Made by a program: the position numbers and the translations under genes. A stretch of DNA of 64,000 nucleotides from Flavobacterium poyangense. GTDB lineage: Bacteria > Bacteroidota > Bacteroidia > Flavobacteriales > Flavobacteriaceae. How positions within the stretch are numbered: position 1 is the stretch's first letter; each line of letters starts with the position of its first letter. Shown piece after piece: positions 28,701 through 39,600 of the stretch. The notes under the pieces were generated by a model that saw only the letters and a program-made list of their open reading frames with translations, did not search any database and was not told where the DNA came from. The stretch covers positions 1-64,000 of the forward strand of contig NZ_JAALLN010000008.1 of NCBI RefSeq assembly GCF_011751075.1. The letters run 5' to 3'.

Positions 28701-31700
28701 CAACAACACTTTTGTTATTCCGGATATCCCCGCCGCTGATTCGCAGTGTCCGATATTCGATTTTACAGAACCTATCTTGCATATAAAGTCTTTGTCTTCT
28801 GTCTGAAATGCTTTTTTCAGACTCGTTACTTCTATCGGATCTCCCAGGCTCGTTCCCGTACCATGTGCTTCAACATAAGAGATTTCATTGGCATTAAGGT
28901 TTGCTTTTTCCATGGCTCTTTTAATCACAGCTGTTTGAGCTTTGGGATTGGGTACTGTATATCCGTTGGTTTTTCCTCCGTGATTTAATGAAGCCCCTCT
29001 AATAACTCCATAAATTTGGTCTCCATCACGCTCAGCATCGGATAATTTCTTTAGTAAGACCGCACCAACTCCTTCAGAAGGTACATACCCGTCTCCACCA
29101 ACTCCAAAACTTTTACAACGTCCTGTGCTTGATGCAAATCCGGCTTTACTTAAAAGCAAATATTTATTAGGATGAATGCTTACGTTTACTCCTCCTGCAA
29201 TTGCGGCCTTGCAGTCTCCATTCATGATACTCTGACAGGCAAGTTCTACTGCAGTAATCGAAGAGGAACACATCGTATCTACTGCTAAACTTGGTCCGTG
29301 AAAATTAAAGAAATACGAAACTCTATTGGCTATACTGCTTGGATTGCCTACCAAATGAATCTGATTGCCTTTGTGCTGTTCTTCTATGCCATACAACTGA
29401 TATTCTTCGTACATGACTCCCACAAAAACACCTACATTGCCGGTCATTTCGTTTGTTTGTGTAGACAAACCTAATTGTTCTCTGGTGTAACCGGCATCTT
29501 CAATCGTTTCCCAAGCCGTTTGTAAAAACAACCGTTCCTGAGGCTCCATAATCTCAGCTTCCCTAGGAGAAATATTAAAAAATCGCGGATCAAACTTGTC
29601 TACACCTTCTATAAAACCTCCCCATTTACTGTAACTTTTACCGGATTTTCCTTTTTCTTCATCGTAGAAAGTTGTCAAATCCCATCGGTCTCCTGGTATT
29701 TCTGTGATACTATCTTTTCCTTGTTTGAGATTTTCCCAAAACTCATCTACATTATTTGCTCCGGGATACTTCCCTGCTAAACCTATAATTGCAATTTTTT
29801 CTTCCCTATCGCTAATTTTAGGGGATGAAAAATCCTCTTGGTATTCCGAACGATTCTCTTTTGCCAATTGATCTGAGTTTTGAAATTCTTCTTCAACATC
29901 TTCGCTCTCAAATGATTTATTATCTTCTTTCTGATGCGATAACACAGCCAACGAATCTTTACTTTTCAGCAACAACTCTTTTACTGTTTCCAGCTGCTCT
30001 TCCAAAAAATACCCTACCAACTCCTGAAGTGTTTGGTATTCAAAAAATAAGGACCTTGGAATATCAATAAAAACCTCATCAAATGTGTTGGTTAACTTGG
30101 TAATCGTTATGGAATCAATTCCGAAATCTTCAAAATATTTATGTAATTCAAATCGCTCTTTGGGCAACTTAAATTCTTCTGATAAAAGATCTATTAAATA
30201 AGACGTAATAAATGCTTTTAACTCATCCTTACTGTACTCTTTATCATTCTTCTCGCTAACTTCTTCGGTAACCTCTTTATTAATTGCTTTTTGTATTTTG
30301 ATTTTTTCCAGCAAACCATAAACCGGCATTAGCTGAGTGTGTCTGCCGGATACTATAAAATCAAAACTACTTGTACCTATCTCATTAGGCATTGGTACCA
30401 TACCGGTCTGATTTCTCATATACCGCTTTTGGTCTTCTGACATTTTCATTCCTCCATTTTCCCATAGAGGCCAGTTTATACTAATGCTCTTTCCAAATCG
30501 TTTTTCCTGCTCGCATTTTGTTCTTCTGTAAGCCATAAAATGGTCCATGTATGCATTAGCAGAAGCATAATCGCATTGTCCTTGATTTCCCATTACAGCC
30601 GCTACAGCGGAAAAGCTGACAAAAAAGTCTAATTTTTCATCTTTAGTCACCTCATCCAAAAATCTTATACCATCTATTTTGGGCTTTAATACTGCTTCAG
30701 CTTCTTCTTCGCTTTTATGAATTAGCAAGCCATCTCTAACGAGTCCTGCGCTATGGATAATGCCATTCAGATTTCCGAATTCTTGTTTTATTTTTTGAAA
30801 CTGTAGTGCTACTGCATCTTTATCAGAGATGTCGCAACTATTGTATACCACATTCGAATAAGCGTTCGTTATTTTCGTATCGTCCTCGCTGCTCATGGTT
30901 CTTCCGGTAAGAACTACTTTGGTATTCTTTGTTTTTAAAATATGTTTTAAAAATAACTGTCCTAAACCGCCCATTCCTCCGGTGATCCAATAAACTCCTC
31001 CTTCTTTAATTTTTACTTCAGGAGTTTGTTTTTCAGGGGTCAAAGCTTCTAAAACTCGTTCTTCCCGTTCCACATTTAGGTATCTGACTTCTAAGCCTTC
31101 TAATTGTTTTTCTACTTTCACAATTTGAAGAATTTCCTCTAAAGTCTTTGTAGCCGTGTTGTCTAAAACGATTACTTTCCCCCTTACTTTTGAATATTCC
31201 AATTGAGCCGATTGTAATAGTGCTGCCAAATGTCCGTACTGATGATAGTTGTTGTTTTCTATCACGATACTAATCAGTGCTTCTTCTTTGCTCTCTATAC
31301 TTTTTTTGAGCTCCTGAAAAACAATCTGAAATGCATCTTTAGGATCATGTCCATTCGGTATTATTCTAACATCTGAATTACTGGAGTTTATACTTTTTTC
31401 AATTGTATTTTCAAAACCTGCCAGATAAATCAGCTCCTTATTTTCTTTGTTTTTAATTACTCGTGGGGTTGTACTTTTCCATACATTATTGAAATAGTAC
31501 AGCCCTTCTTGGTTACCGTCGCTTTTCTCCTCTTTATCTGTAGTGATGTTTTCTAATGGCAATAGTGTAAATTCATCTAATTTCAGAATCGTTTCCCCTG
31601 CACTATCTATCAAAAGCATATTGTACTTTCTAATACCGGATGTACTGGATTTTGTTGCAACCAACTCTACTAAACACCAGGCTTTTTCGGGTAATTCTTT

Positions 31701-34700
31701 ATAAATATTTAACCTTTTTATGCTGTACGGAACATAAACTTTATCTGTTTTTCCTTCTAAAGAAAGTCCTATTGTACATTGAAATATACTATCTAATGCA
31801 CCGGGCTCTAAAACAAATTGATTTTGCTTTTTGAATGTTAACTCAACCAGAGTTTTGTTCTCAGAGTATCTAATGTTTTCAATTCCCTGAAAATTTGTCC
31901 CATAGTCAAATCCTAAAGCACCGAAGTGTTTGTATATTTCTTTTTTACCTTTAAATTGGGGCAAATCAGCTATTATTTTGTCTACCTCGATTCGTTCCTG
32001 AGGTACGGAATCGGATATTCTTTTTCTTAATTTACCTGAGCTGTGTATAATCTTTCTGTCCGCAACTGCCGAGAAGATCTGATAGTGGTATTCTGAATTT
32101 GCTGTTTCTGAAATTACAGTATTAACCAGAGTTGATTTTCCTTTATTTCTTAAGGGTTCTTGCCATGTAATATCATATAATTCATTAATCACCGAATCTG
32201 TACCGATTTTTCCGGCGGCCAGTCCCATTTCGATATAAGCAGCTCCGGGAAATAAACCCGAACCGTTTACAACATGCTCTTTTATAAAATATTCATTACC
32301 ATCAAAATAACTTGCAAATTTCTGTTCTCTAAGTGTTGACAGGTTTTGATGAATTAAAGGATGTATTTGTAAAGGCTTTTGGGATTGTATTTCTGTTTCT
32401 TCCACCCAAAATCGATCTCTGCGGAATGGGTATGATGGTATTTTAATTTTGTTTTGTTTTTGCTTATACAGTAACTCCCAATCTATTTTTACACCTTGTG
32501 TCCACAATTCTGCTACCGTTTCTACTTCTGCATGTTTGATCGCACTGTCTATAAATGCTTTTCCTGAAATGCCTTTTATAGTAGTGTTTTCCTGTACTTT
32601 TATATTGTTGATGTAAAAACCGGAGGTTTTAAATTTCTCGTTTTCGGGATTTAAAAAGTTATTCAATTTCAATAGTAACTCTTCTTTATTTTGCACTACA
32701 CAGGCAAAACGTTCTTCCATCGCAGTGCGCCCTACCTGAAATGTATAGGCAAGAGAACTTAATGAAATCTCTTTTGAATTGTCCTGAACAAACTGCACTA
32801 CTTTTTTGCAATAGTTTTCCAGACTCATTCTGTCTTTTGCAGATATCGCTATGATTACTTTAGCATTTGTCTCTTCAGCCTTTTCTATAGCAACGGGAAT
32901 GTATTCTTCAATAATAGCGTGCGCATTGGTACCACTAAAACCAAAACTGCTAATGGCGGCTCTTCTTTTGCCTCCTACAAAATCGTTCCAGGGTTTAAGA
33001 GTTGTATTTACATAAAACGGACTGTTCTCAAAATCGATAAATGCATTGTTCTTTTCATAATTTAAAGAAGGAGGAATTTGTTTGTGCTTCATTGCCAAAA
33101 TCACTTTTTGCAAACCCGCTAATCCTGCTGCATGAAGGGTATGTCCGATATTTGTTTTTACGCTCCCAATACCACAAAAATTTTTCTTTTGTGTCTTAGA
33201 ACCAAAAGCCTTAGTAAGAGCCTCAACTTCTATAGGATCTCCTAACTTTGTACCAGTACCATGTGCTTCTACATAACTTATTGTTTCAGGATCTATTTGA
33301 AACGTTTCGTACACTTGTTTTTCCAAGGCTTCTTGTGAAGGTGCGCTTGGTGCCAAAATTCCGTTGGTTGCCCCATCCTGATTCGTAAGGATGCCTTTAA
33401 TCACTGCATGAATGTGATCTCCATCTCTTAAAGCGTCTTTTAATCGCTTAACAATTATTACCCCTACACCTTCTCCAGGTACAAATCCATTTGCTCTATG
33501 ATCAAATGTAAAACACTTGCCGTTCTCACTTAACATTGCAGCTTTACTTGCCATTTTATGAAACAGTGGCGTTGCTGTCAGACTTACGCCTCCACAAATT
33601 CCCATATCAATGTTGCCCGTTTGCAGGTTTCTACAGGCTGCTTCTAATGCTACCAATGAGGAGGAACAGGCCGAATCAATTGCTAATGCAGGTCCTCTGA
33701 GATTTAAATAATAGGAGATTCTGGCTGCAAGAATTGAATTATCCATACCCCAAAAAACAGACACATGTTTGCCTTTTGGATTCTGAATATAATCACTATT
33801 TCCAACCCCGGCATAAACCCCTACCTGTTTACCGTCTAAATGATCCTGAGTTAAATTTGCATCTTCCAATGCGTGCCAACAATGCTCTAAGAACAATCGT
33901 TGTTGTGGATCCATATTTTCTGCTTCTATACCTGATATTTTAAAAAACCCTGCATCAAACTTGTCTATATCCTTCATAAAACCTCCCCATTTACTGTAGG
34001 TTTTATCCTCTTCTCCCTTAACAGGACTGTAATGAAGTCTGCTATCCCATCTTTCTATTGGAGTCTCTCTTACCAAATTCTCCCCTCGCTGCAGAGCTTC
34101 CCAATATTCTTCCAGATTTGATGCTCCTGCATAAGCTCCACTCATCCCGACAATTGCTATATCGCCAGTCTCTTTTGGTTCTTCTTGTGCTGCAATTTTT
34201 ATATGCTTTTCAGCTGTAAGGACAGACGTATCTGTAGTAGTACTTTCTATGAGATTATCTTTCCAACCCTCCTTATTTTCAATAATATATTGTACTAAAG
34301 ACCGAACACTTGGATAATTAAATAAATCTGTTGGTTGTATATCGATACTCAGTTCTTTGTTTAGGTATTCGCTAAGTTGATTACTAAGTATAGAATCATA
34401 CCCCATAGCAGAAAATGGTACATCAATGTCCATTTCGTCCTGAGGAAGTTTAATAAGAGCTGCAGCTATTTTTTGCACTTTTTCTAATACAATACTCTCA
34501 TGTTCTTCTCTATTGGAAACCTCAGATTCAAAAGGGGCCTCAACACTTTTCTCTTCATCAGTTGCGCTTAACGGAGAGAGCTTTTTTATTCTGGACATTA
34601 AATTTTTGGCAATAGTTTTTTCAGAAAATTTTACTGCATATATTTCTTTTTGTTCGCCTCCCAGAATTTTTTCTAAGGCAATCATTCCTTCTTTTGCTCT

Positions 34701-36668
34701 GATGCTTCCAATTCCCATTTGATCCATGCGTTCTTCGTATTTAGCATCTGAAGCTGCACCGATATTCCCCCAATACCCCCAATTAATTGTATAGACAGGT
34801 ATCTTATAATTTTGCTCAATTACCTTAGCCAACGTATTTTTATAGGTACAACCTGCTGCATAATTGGCTTGGCCCGGACCATTAAAAAAACCTTGAATAG
34901 AGGAAAAGAAACACATAAAATCCAAGTGTTCCTTCTTGCATACTTGCATCAAGTTCTGAACTGCTGTTGATTTTGGAGCAAAGGCTTTGGTAAAATCCGA
35001 AAGACTCATGGCATAAAAAGGTTTATCTTCCAGCACTAAAGCAGAATGAATAACTCCATTTATAGTTCCACCATCAGCTTTTATTTGCTCAAAAGCCGCT
35101 TTTATGTCTTCGGGGTTATTGGCATCACATTGAATATAAAAAGGTTTACTTTCGTATCCGGAAAAGTCTCCTATAGCGGTTTCTACCATTTTGTCTAATG
35201 GTCTCCTTCCCAACCAAAACACTCTTGCATTATACTTCTTAATCAAGTGTTCTGTAGTGATTTTGCCTAAACCGCCGGCTCCTCCAAGAATCACATAAGT
35301 ACCGTTTTTTCTAATTTTAGCAGAATCAGATACTGTCGGCAATTCGGTTACAGGGCTTAATAGTTTTTTATAAAATTTTCCGTTTCTATAAGCCACTAAC
35401 GTTTCATTAATTTGCCCTGTTCTAACTGCTAATTTTTCAAAATCTATTGGTTCATTTTCATTGATATCCACTACTCTGAAATTCCAAGTAGGCATTTCTG
35501 CAGCTACAGTCCCAACTAAACCAAAGATTCCCGCTCCTTTTTCCTGAAGCACATCAGTAGAGAAAACCTGTTGTGTCTGATTTACAATAAGGTGTATCTG
35601 AACGTTATTCCTTTTTAATCCTAATACCTTTTTTAATCCTGTAAAAACAAATTCTTCTTCTTTTCCATAAGATCTATTTTCGATATCGTTGGACATCTCA
35701 GAACGGGTTGGGAATAAGAATACGCAATCAAAAGATTCATTAATATCCTCAATAAACGAAGAATAAATTACCTCTGCATCCTGTTTTCTTAATGCGTTTT
35801 TAAAATCAAAAATCAAATCACTATCATCCCCCAGACATAAAATTTTCTTTCCCTGAAAAGGATTTAGCTCTTGATTTAATTCTTCAATCTCTTCCCATTT
35901 TTCTTCAAAATAGTGGAGTTCCGGAACAGTAACATCGGAAAGTAATTTTACTCCTTCAAATACCAAAAGAACCTCCCCTTCAACGCTAAGTAAATTAACT
36001 GTATAAAAACCTTCTATGTCTTCTTTTTTAATAACCTGACACCATGCTGTATTTTTAATAGTGCCATATATGTGCATTGCTTCTATACTTTCTATCCTTA
36101 AAGTACCGGCTATTTGTCCGTTTAAAGTCTGGAACGCGCTTTCTACTATATTTAATGGTAATACATAATGCTCTTCTTCCTCTTTGGGAATAACTTTAGA
36201 CCAGAACTGATTTTGCATTTGAAATACAGCATTGATACTCTGCAATTCATTTGTATATTCTAATGAATTCTTTGCTAACTGTTTGTATAATTCTTCCTTG
36301 TTTAATACTGAATCATTGCTTCTTAGCTGATCCAATTTAATCTTTGCTGGTCTGTTTTTGAAAACATTTGATAAATCTCCTTGCGCGTATATTGTTTTAT
36401 GATCAACATTACTCTCCTCATACAATTCAAATAAGAATCCGTCTTTTTGTTTCCAAAATTCGATATGAAGTACCAGAGGCACCTTTTCTATTACAATAGG
36501 CTGATTCCATTTAAAGTTTCGTATTTCATTGATTTCTCCATCATTTACTTTAGCTCCCGCTGCTCTTATCATTTCTATATAAGCAGCTAATGGCAATGTT
36601 TTCTTTCCGTTGATTTTAAAATATTGAAAGAACGATTCTTTCCCTGTATATATAATCTTGAATTTCAT
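25725..36668 (-). CDS. Trans-AT PKS: DH(dead)-KR-ACP, KS7-DH-KR-ACP, KS8-DH-KR
   Basis: 3,647 residues. Domains: N-terminal DH fragment 1-280 with Phe17 in place of the catalytic His (motif FKINGKKTLP) and Glu near 174 in place of Asp; KR about 290-700 (Tyr near 602, YxxxC subtype); ACP Ser759; KS7 833-1255, Cys1001; DH about 1434-1700 with intact HVVNGSGLFP; KR with Tyr2034 but Ala2021 where the catalytic Ser is expected; ACP Ser2186; KS8 2285-2720, Cys2467; DH about 2896-3150 (HIVNAEKLFP); KR to about 3600 (Tyr near 3527, YxxxC subtype). A basic tail of about 45 residues ends the protein and may dock to the next one. The first half-module completes KS6 of the previous protein; the last lacks its own ACP and is completed by cMT-ACP of the next. 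Confidence 0.96.
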   Translation of the reverse strand: MKFKIIYTGKESFFQYFKINGKKTLPLAAYIEMIRAAGAKVNDGEINEIRNFKWNQPIVIEKVPLVLHIEFWKQKDGFLFELYEESNVDHKTIYAQGDLSNVFKNRPAKIKLDQLRSNDSVLNKEELYKQLAKNSLEYTNELQSINAVFQMQNQFWSKVIPKEEEEHYVLPLNIVESAFQTLNGQIAGTLRIESIEAMHIYGTIKNTAWCQVIKKEDIEGFYTVNLLSVEGEVLLVFEGVKLLSDVTVPELHYFEEKWEEIEELNQELNPFQGKKILCLGDDSDLIFDFKNALRKQDAEVIYSSFIEDINESFDCVFLFPTRSEMSNDIENRSYGKEEEFVFTGLKKVLGLKRNNVQIHLIVNQTQQVFSTDVLQEKGAGIFGLVGTVAAEMPTWNFRVVDINENEPIDFEKLAVRTGQINETLVAYRNGKFYKKLLSPVTELPTVSDSAKIRKNGTYVILGGAGGLGKITTEHLIKKYNARVFWLGRRPLDKMVETAIGDFSGYESKPFYIQCDANNPEDIKAAFEQIKADGGTINGVIHSALVLEDKPFYAMSLSDFTKAFAPKSTAVQNLMQVCKKEHLDFMCFFSSIQGFFNGPGQANYAAGCTYKNTLAKVIEQNYKIPVYTINWGYWGNIGAASDAKYEERMDQMGIGSIRAKEGMIALEKILGGEQKEIYAVKFSEKTIAKNLMSRIKKLSPLSATDEEKSVEAPFESEVSNREEHESIVLEKVQKIAAALIKLPQDEMDIDVPFSAMGYDSILSNQLSEYLNKELSIDIQPTDLFNYPSVRSLVQYIIENKEGWKDNLIESTTTDTSVLTAEKHIKIAAQEEPKETGDIAIVGMSGAYAGASNLEEYWEALQRGENLVRETPIERWDSRLHYSPVKGEEDKTYSKWGGFMKDIDKFDAGFFKISGIEAENMDPQQRLFLEHCWHALEDANLTQDHLDGKQVGVYAGVGNSDYIQNPKGKHVSVFWGMDNSILAARISYYLNLRGPALAIDSACSSSLVALEAACRNLQTGNIDMGICGGVSLTATPLFHKMASKAAMLSENGKCFTFDHRANGFVPGEGVGVIIVKRLKDALRDGDHIHAVIKGILTNQDGATNGILAPSAPSQEALEKQVYETFQIDPETISYVEAHGTGTKLGDPIEVEALTKAFGSKTQKKNFCGIGSVKTNIGHTLHAAGLAGLQKVILAMKHKQIPPSLNYEKNNAFIDFENSPFYVNTTLKPWNDFVGGKRRAAISSFGFSGTNAHAIIEEYIPVAIEKAEETNAKVIIAISAKDRMSLENYCKKVVQFVQDNSKEISLSSLAYTFQVGRTAMEERFACVVQNKEELLLKLNNFLNPENEKFKTSGFYINNIKVQENTTIKGISGKAFIDSAIKHAEVETVAELWTQGVKIDWELLYKQKQNKIKIPSYPFRRDRFWVEETEIQSQKPLQIHPLIHQNLSTLREQKFASYFDGNEYFIKEHVVNGSGLFPGAAYIEMGLAAGKIGTDSVINELYDITWQEPLRNKGKSTLVNTVISETANSEYHYQIFSAVADRKIIHSSGKLRKRISDSVPQERIEVDKIIADLPQFKGKKEIYKHFGALGFDYGTNFQGIENIRYSENKTLVELTFKKQNQFVLEPGALDSIFQCTIGLSLEGKTDKVYVPYSIKRLNIYKELPEKAWCLVELVATKSSTSGIRKYNMLLIDSAGETILKLDEFTLLPLENITTDKEEKSDGNQEGLYYFNNVWKSTTPRVIKNKENKELIYLAGFENTIEKSINSSNSDVRIIPNGHDPKDAFQIVFQELKKSIESKEEALISIVIENNNYHQYGHLAALLQSAQLEYSKVRGKVIVLDNTATKTLEEILQIVKVEKQLEGLEVRYLNVEREERVLEALTPEKQTPEVKIKEGGVYWITGGMGGLGQLFLKHILKTKNTKVVLTGRTMSSEDDTKITNAYSNVVYNSCDISDKDAVALQFQKIKQEFGNLNGIIHSAGLVRDGLLIHKSEEEAEAVLKPKIDGIRFLDEVTKDEKLDFFVSFSAVAAVMGNQGQCDYASANAYMDHFMAYRRTKCEQEKRFGKSISINWPLWENGGMKMSEDQKRYMRNQTGMVPMPNEIGTSSFDFIVSGRHTQLMPVYGLLEKIKIQKAINKEVTEEVSEKNDKEYSKDELKAFITSYLIDLLSEEFKLPKERFELHKYFEDFGIDSITITKLTNTFDEVFIDIPRSLFFEYQTLQELVGYFLEEQLETVKELLLKSKDSLAVLSHQKEDNKSFESEDVEEEFQNSDQLAKENRSEYQEDFSSPKISDREEKIAIIGLAGKYPGANNVDEFWENLKQGKDSITEIPGDRWDLTTFYDEEKGKSGKSYSKWGGFIEGVDKFDPRFFNISPREAEIMEPQERLFLQTAWETIEDAGYTREQLGLSTQTNEMTGNVGVFVGVMYEEYQLYGIEEQHKGNQIHLVGNPSSIANRVSYFFNFHGPSLAVDTMCSSSITAVELACQSIMNGDCKAAIAGGVNVSIHPNKYLLLSKAGFASSTGRCKSFGVGGDGYVPSEGVGAVLLKKLSDAERDGDQIYGVIRGASLNHGGKTNGYTVPNPKAQTAVIKRAMEKANLNANEISYVEAHGTGTSLGDPIEVTSLKKAFQTEDKDFICKIGSVKSNIGHCESAAGISGITKVLLQLKHKQLVPSIHAEEQNANINFNNTPFRVQKTLELWDTNGTPRIAGISSFGAGGSNAHLIIEEYTGQEKNYSDDQVIPLWVISAKSEEQLKEYAEKLLNWIKNQEKLLPQEVAYTLQAGREAMSHRLAFYALTIEEGIAQLNAFLDGISLDYYSGTTDSETLVLEDVTDAEIKRLWGNRDSKIAELWCSGRKMEWSLYHDKKQLPRKISLPTYPFAKKYCWFTKMDEANKMEVKPNGIGQIHPILHKNISDLDGVKFQSDFLGNETFLKDHIVNAEKLFPGVAYLELARKALEEVTNQEVCQLKDITWLKPLKVEDGVKQITTVVSKDKNEILVQISSTEEGKNVLHAEVKLGRENVKQPAQYIISVLKERMSGEKEGKECYEAFKTVGLAYGGSFQGIKKMYFNEQESLVRIDLPTQEGIITELGILDTALQATIGVDYTNKEGGIQLPYSLQAIDFYTADISGACWCYVQKHKERSKVHRYSIQLLDQEGNVLAEMRDFVSIELRSASKTVQEKEDSNAIGVYYESIWEKTVFEKATLATAENNAFIGAKNEYSLLLEKEIKANGGNVIWYSDVTEIPVGIKSVYFLQGLWDSGEKRELTEQIEKTELNVFNNVKALQKRSAEKLEVVFVTKQTQKVTHSDTVTEKGAGIVGFVGSLVKEEMNWTIKSLDVSDPNDMKSVLQAPFSKMGESLAIRNLDFYQNILIPVENKIGAPYSKLRKGGVYVILGGAGGLGKVTTAYLVKKYQAKVYWLGRREQDEAITASIEEIAQYGVSPTYIQCDAGNKLSMQAAYTQIKLTSEEINGIFHSAIVLNDKVIANMKEEDFTKSFYPKSVGSQYLIDAFSQEELDFICFYSSAQSFFRAAGQSNYSAGCTYKDSLAKQIQQKSGIPTYVIHWGYWGNIGIVSSKDYEQRMQQMGIGSIDEAEGMQALEKVFTQKNGQLFVMKFLNDAVIKRMNLFQLNKRKVQTQKVAAIELKRIKLTPSKQILN

Positions 36669-36673
36669 GCGAT

Positions 36674-39600
36674 TTAATTTTGAAATAATGGATGAATGGC
36701 TTCTGATACCTTTTCTCTTTTCTCTAATTTTTCAGAGATTTCCGGTAACCAATACCTCTTCTTTACAAATGGATAGGTTGGTAAACTTATTCGTTTGGGT
36801 TGTGCGTTGTTGGCATATAATTTTTCCCATGAAATGGTTTCTCCTTCAATCCATAGCTTTGCCAGTTCATCCAGATCTTTATTGTTTAAAGCCTTTTTAT
36901 ACAAAATGTCTGTATTGTTTGCTTTATTTAACTCATAGCTTTTTAAAGTTTTCTGATATCCTGAAAATTGATCTTGCCTATAGTTTTGAAGTTCCTTTTT
37001 GAGTTCTTTTATTGATGTAACTTCTATGCTTAATCTACTTTCCAGAGCTACTCTACCTACTTGCAATGTATAAGCCAGGTCAATCAAAGAAACAGCCTCT
37101 TGTTCTTCCAGAAATTTTAGTAGTTCTGCCGCTTTTTGCTTTAATCGTTCTGTATCTTTAGCTGATAAAATAATGAGTACGGACTCTGTTTCCTGTTGCT
37201 CTCTTTCCTCATTTCTAAGGTGTTCTTCGAGTATCACATGTGCATTGCTGCCTCCTGCTCCAAAACTGCTTAAACCTGCTCTTCTTTTCTCTGAATCTGT
37301 GGTTGTCCAATCTGTTAATTCTTGCTGAATCTCAAATGGACTGTCACCAAATTGAATATTCTTATTCAGGATATTACTATGAATGGAAGGGGCAATTTGT
37401 TTGTGCTTCAATTGAAGTAAAATTTTAGTTAGTCCAGAAATTCCGGCTGCCGACTCGCAATGCCCAATATTCGATTTTACAGATCCTATTTTGTAACTGG
37501 TTTTAGAATCCATATTTAAAGCTTGAGATAATCCTGCTATTTCTATCGGATCTCCCAAACTTGTACCGGTACCATGCGCTTCTATATACTGCAGCGAATG
37601 GGGTTCTATTCCTGCTTTTTGAATTGCTTTTTGAATAACTTTGGCTTGTGCATTAGGATTAGGCACATGAAAACCATTCGATCTTCCGCCATGATTAATT
37701 TCTGTAGATCGGATAACTCCATAAATCTGGTCGTTGTCTTTTATGGCCTCTGATAACGGTTTTAAAAGTACAGCTCCAACACCTTCTCCCGGTACATATC
37801 CGTCTGCTCCTTCACCAAAAGCAGCACATTTACCCTGGCTGGACACAAATCCGGCACTACTAAGAGAGAGGTATTTGTACGGATGTAAATTAAGATTAAC
37901 GCCACCCGCAATAGCAGTTGTACATTCGCCTTTTCTGATGCTCTCACAAGCTAAATGTATAGCTGTAAGAGAAGAAGAACACATTGTATCAATAGCCATA
38001 CTTGGCCCTTCAAAATTCATAACGTACGAAACCCTATTGGCAATACTGCTATGAATTCCTTTTGGCGTTGTAAATTGGCCTTCGTGCATGGCATCTATAC
38101 CAAACATGGCATACTCACTATACATTACCCCCACAAAAACACCTACTTTCTGATTCAGATTTTCGGGTGTGTATCCCGCATCTTCTACTGTATCCCAGGC
38201 CGTTTGCAAAAACAAACGTTCCTGAGGATCCATAAGCTCCGCTTCTTTGGGTGATATACTAAAAAATATAGGGTCAAATTTATCTACATCTTCTACAAAA
38301 CCACCCCATTTACTATAGGTTTTACCTTCTTTCCCTTTTTCTTTATCAAAGAACAATTCGGTATTCCACCTGTTTTTTGGAATTTCTGTAATACTGTCCT
38401 TGCCTGTTCTTAAATTCTCCCAAAATTCTTCTAAAGTATTGGCTCCGGGATATTTTCCAGCCACACCAATAATGGCTACAGGCTCCTCAATAGGTCTGTA
38501 ATCAGCTTCAATTTGTTTTTTAAATTCATTATGATTATACAAAAAATCGGTTTTATCTGCCGTAACCTCTTGTCTAACTTCTTGATTTCCTGCGACCTTT
38601 AACATCGAATCAGAATAATTTTTCATGAAGTATAGTACTAAATCGTCTAAAGTCGGATTCTCAAAAAACAGCGTATTTGGAATGTCGTCAAAATCTTCAT
38701 TTAATTTATTCGTAAGTTTTACAATACGAATAGAATCCATTCCATACGTTTCAAATGGTGTTGTCAGACCAATTCTTTCCGGTTCTATTTGCAACTCTTC
38801 GCTGATCAGATTTCTGAAATATACCATACAGGCCTCTTTTGTAATACCGGAAGTATTCGCAGCTGTTGCTGTCTTTTTATATTCTTTCTTTTCTAAAAGT
38901 TTAGATGTTTTCTCATATACCACCATTATTTGCGAAGGTGCTTCTCTAAAAATATCAGATAATGCTTTGATTCCCTCCGCTGTAGGCAATGGCAGCATGG
39001 CCCAATAATGCTCTAAATACTTTCGACTTTCTTCATTTATTTGCAGCCCGCCTTCATGCCATAATCCCCAATTGACTGTAATGGACTTCCCGTAGCGCTT
39101 TCCTTCTTTTACCAATTGATTTCTATACCATGCATAGGCATCCATATAAGCATTGGCAGAAGCATAGTCTGCTAATCCAATATCGCCCATAATGGCCGAA
39201 ATAGAAGATACATACATCATAAAATCCAATGGTAGCTGTTGCGTAACCTCATCTAAAATTCGGGTTGCCTCAATTTTTGGCGATAATACTTTATGTATTT
39301 CTTCGGAGGTCTTTTTTAGGATCTGACTTGCTGTTCCTATTCCCGCACTATGAATAATGCCGTTAATTTGTCCTTCTTCTCTAAGAATCTCATTAATCAC
39401 AAGAGAAATAGCTTTTCTATCCGTAACATCACAACGGATGTATTTTGCATTGTTTAATGCATTAATATCTCTTTGCTTTTCGGCAGCTAATTCGCTTCTA
39501 CCTATTAAAAAAAGTGTAGTATTTTTAAATTGATTCAAATAGTTTGCAAAAATCATCCCCAGCCCTCCGGCTCCTCCTGTAATGATATAAACACCATCAG

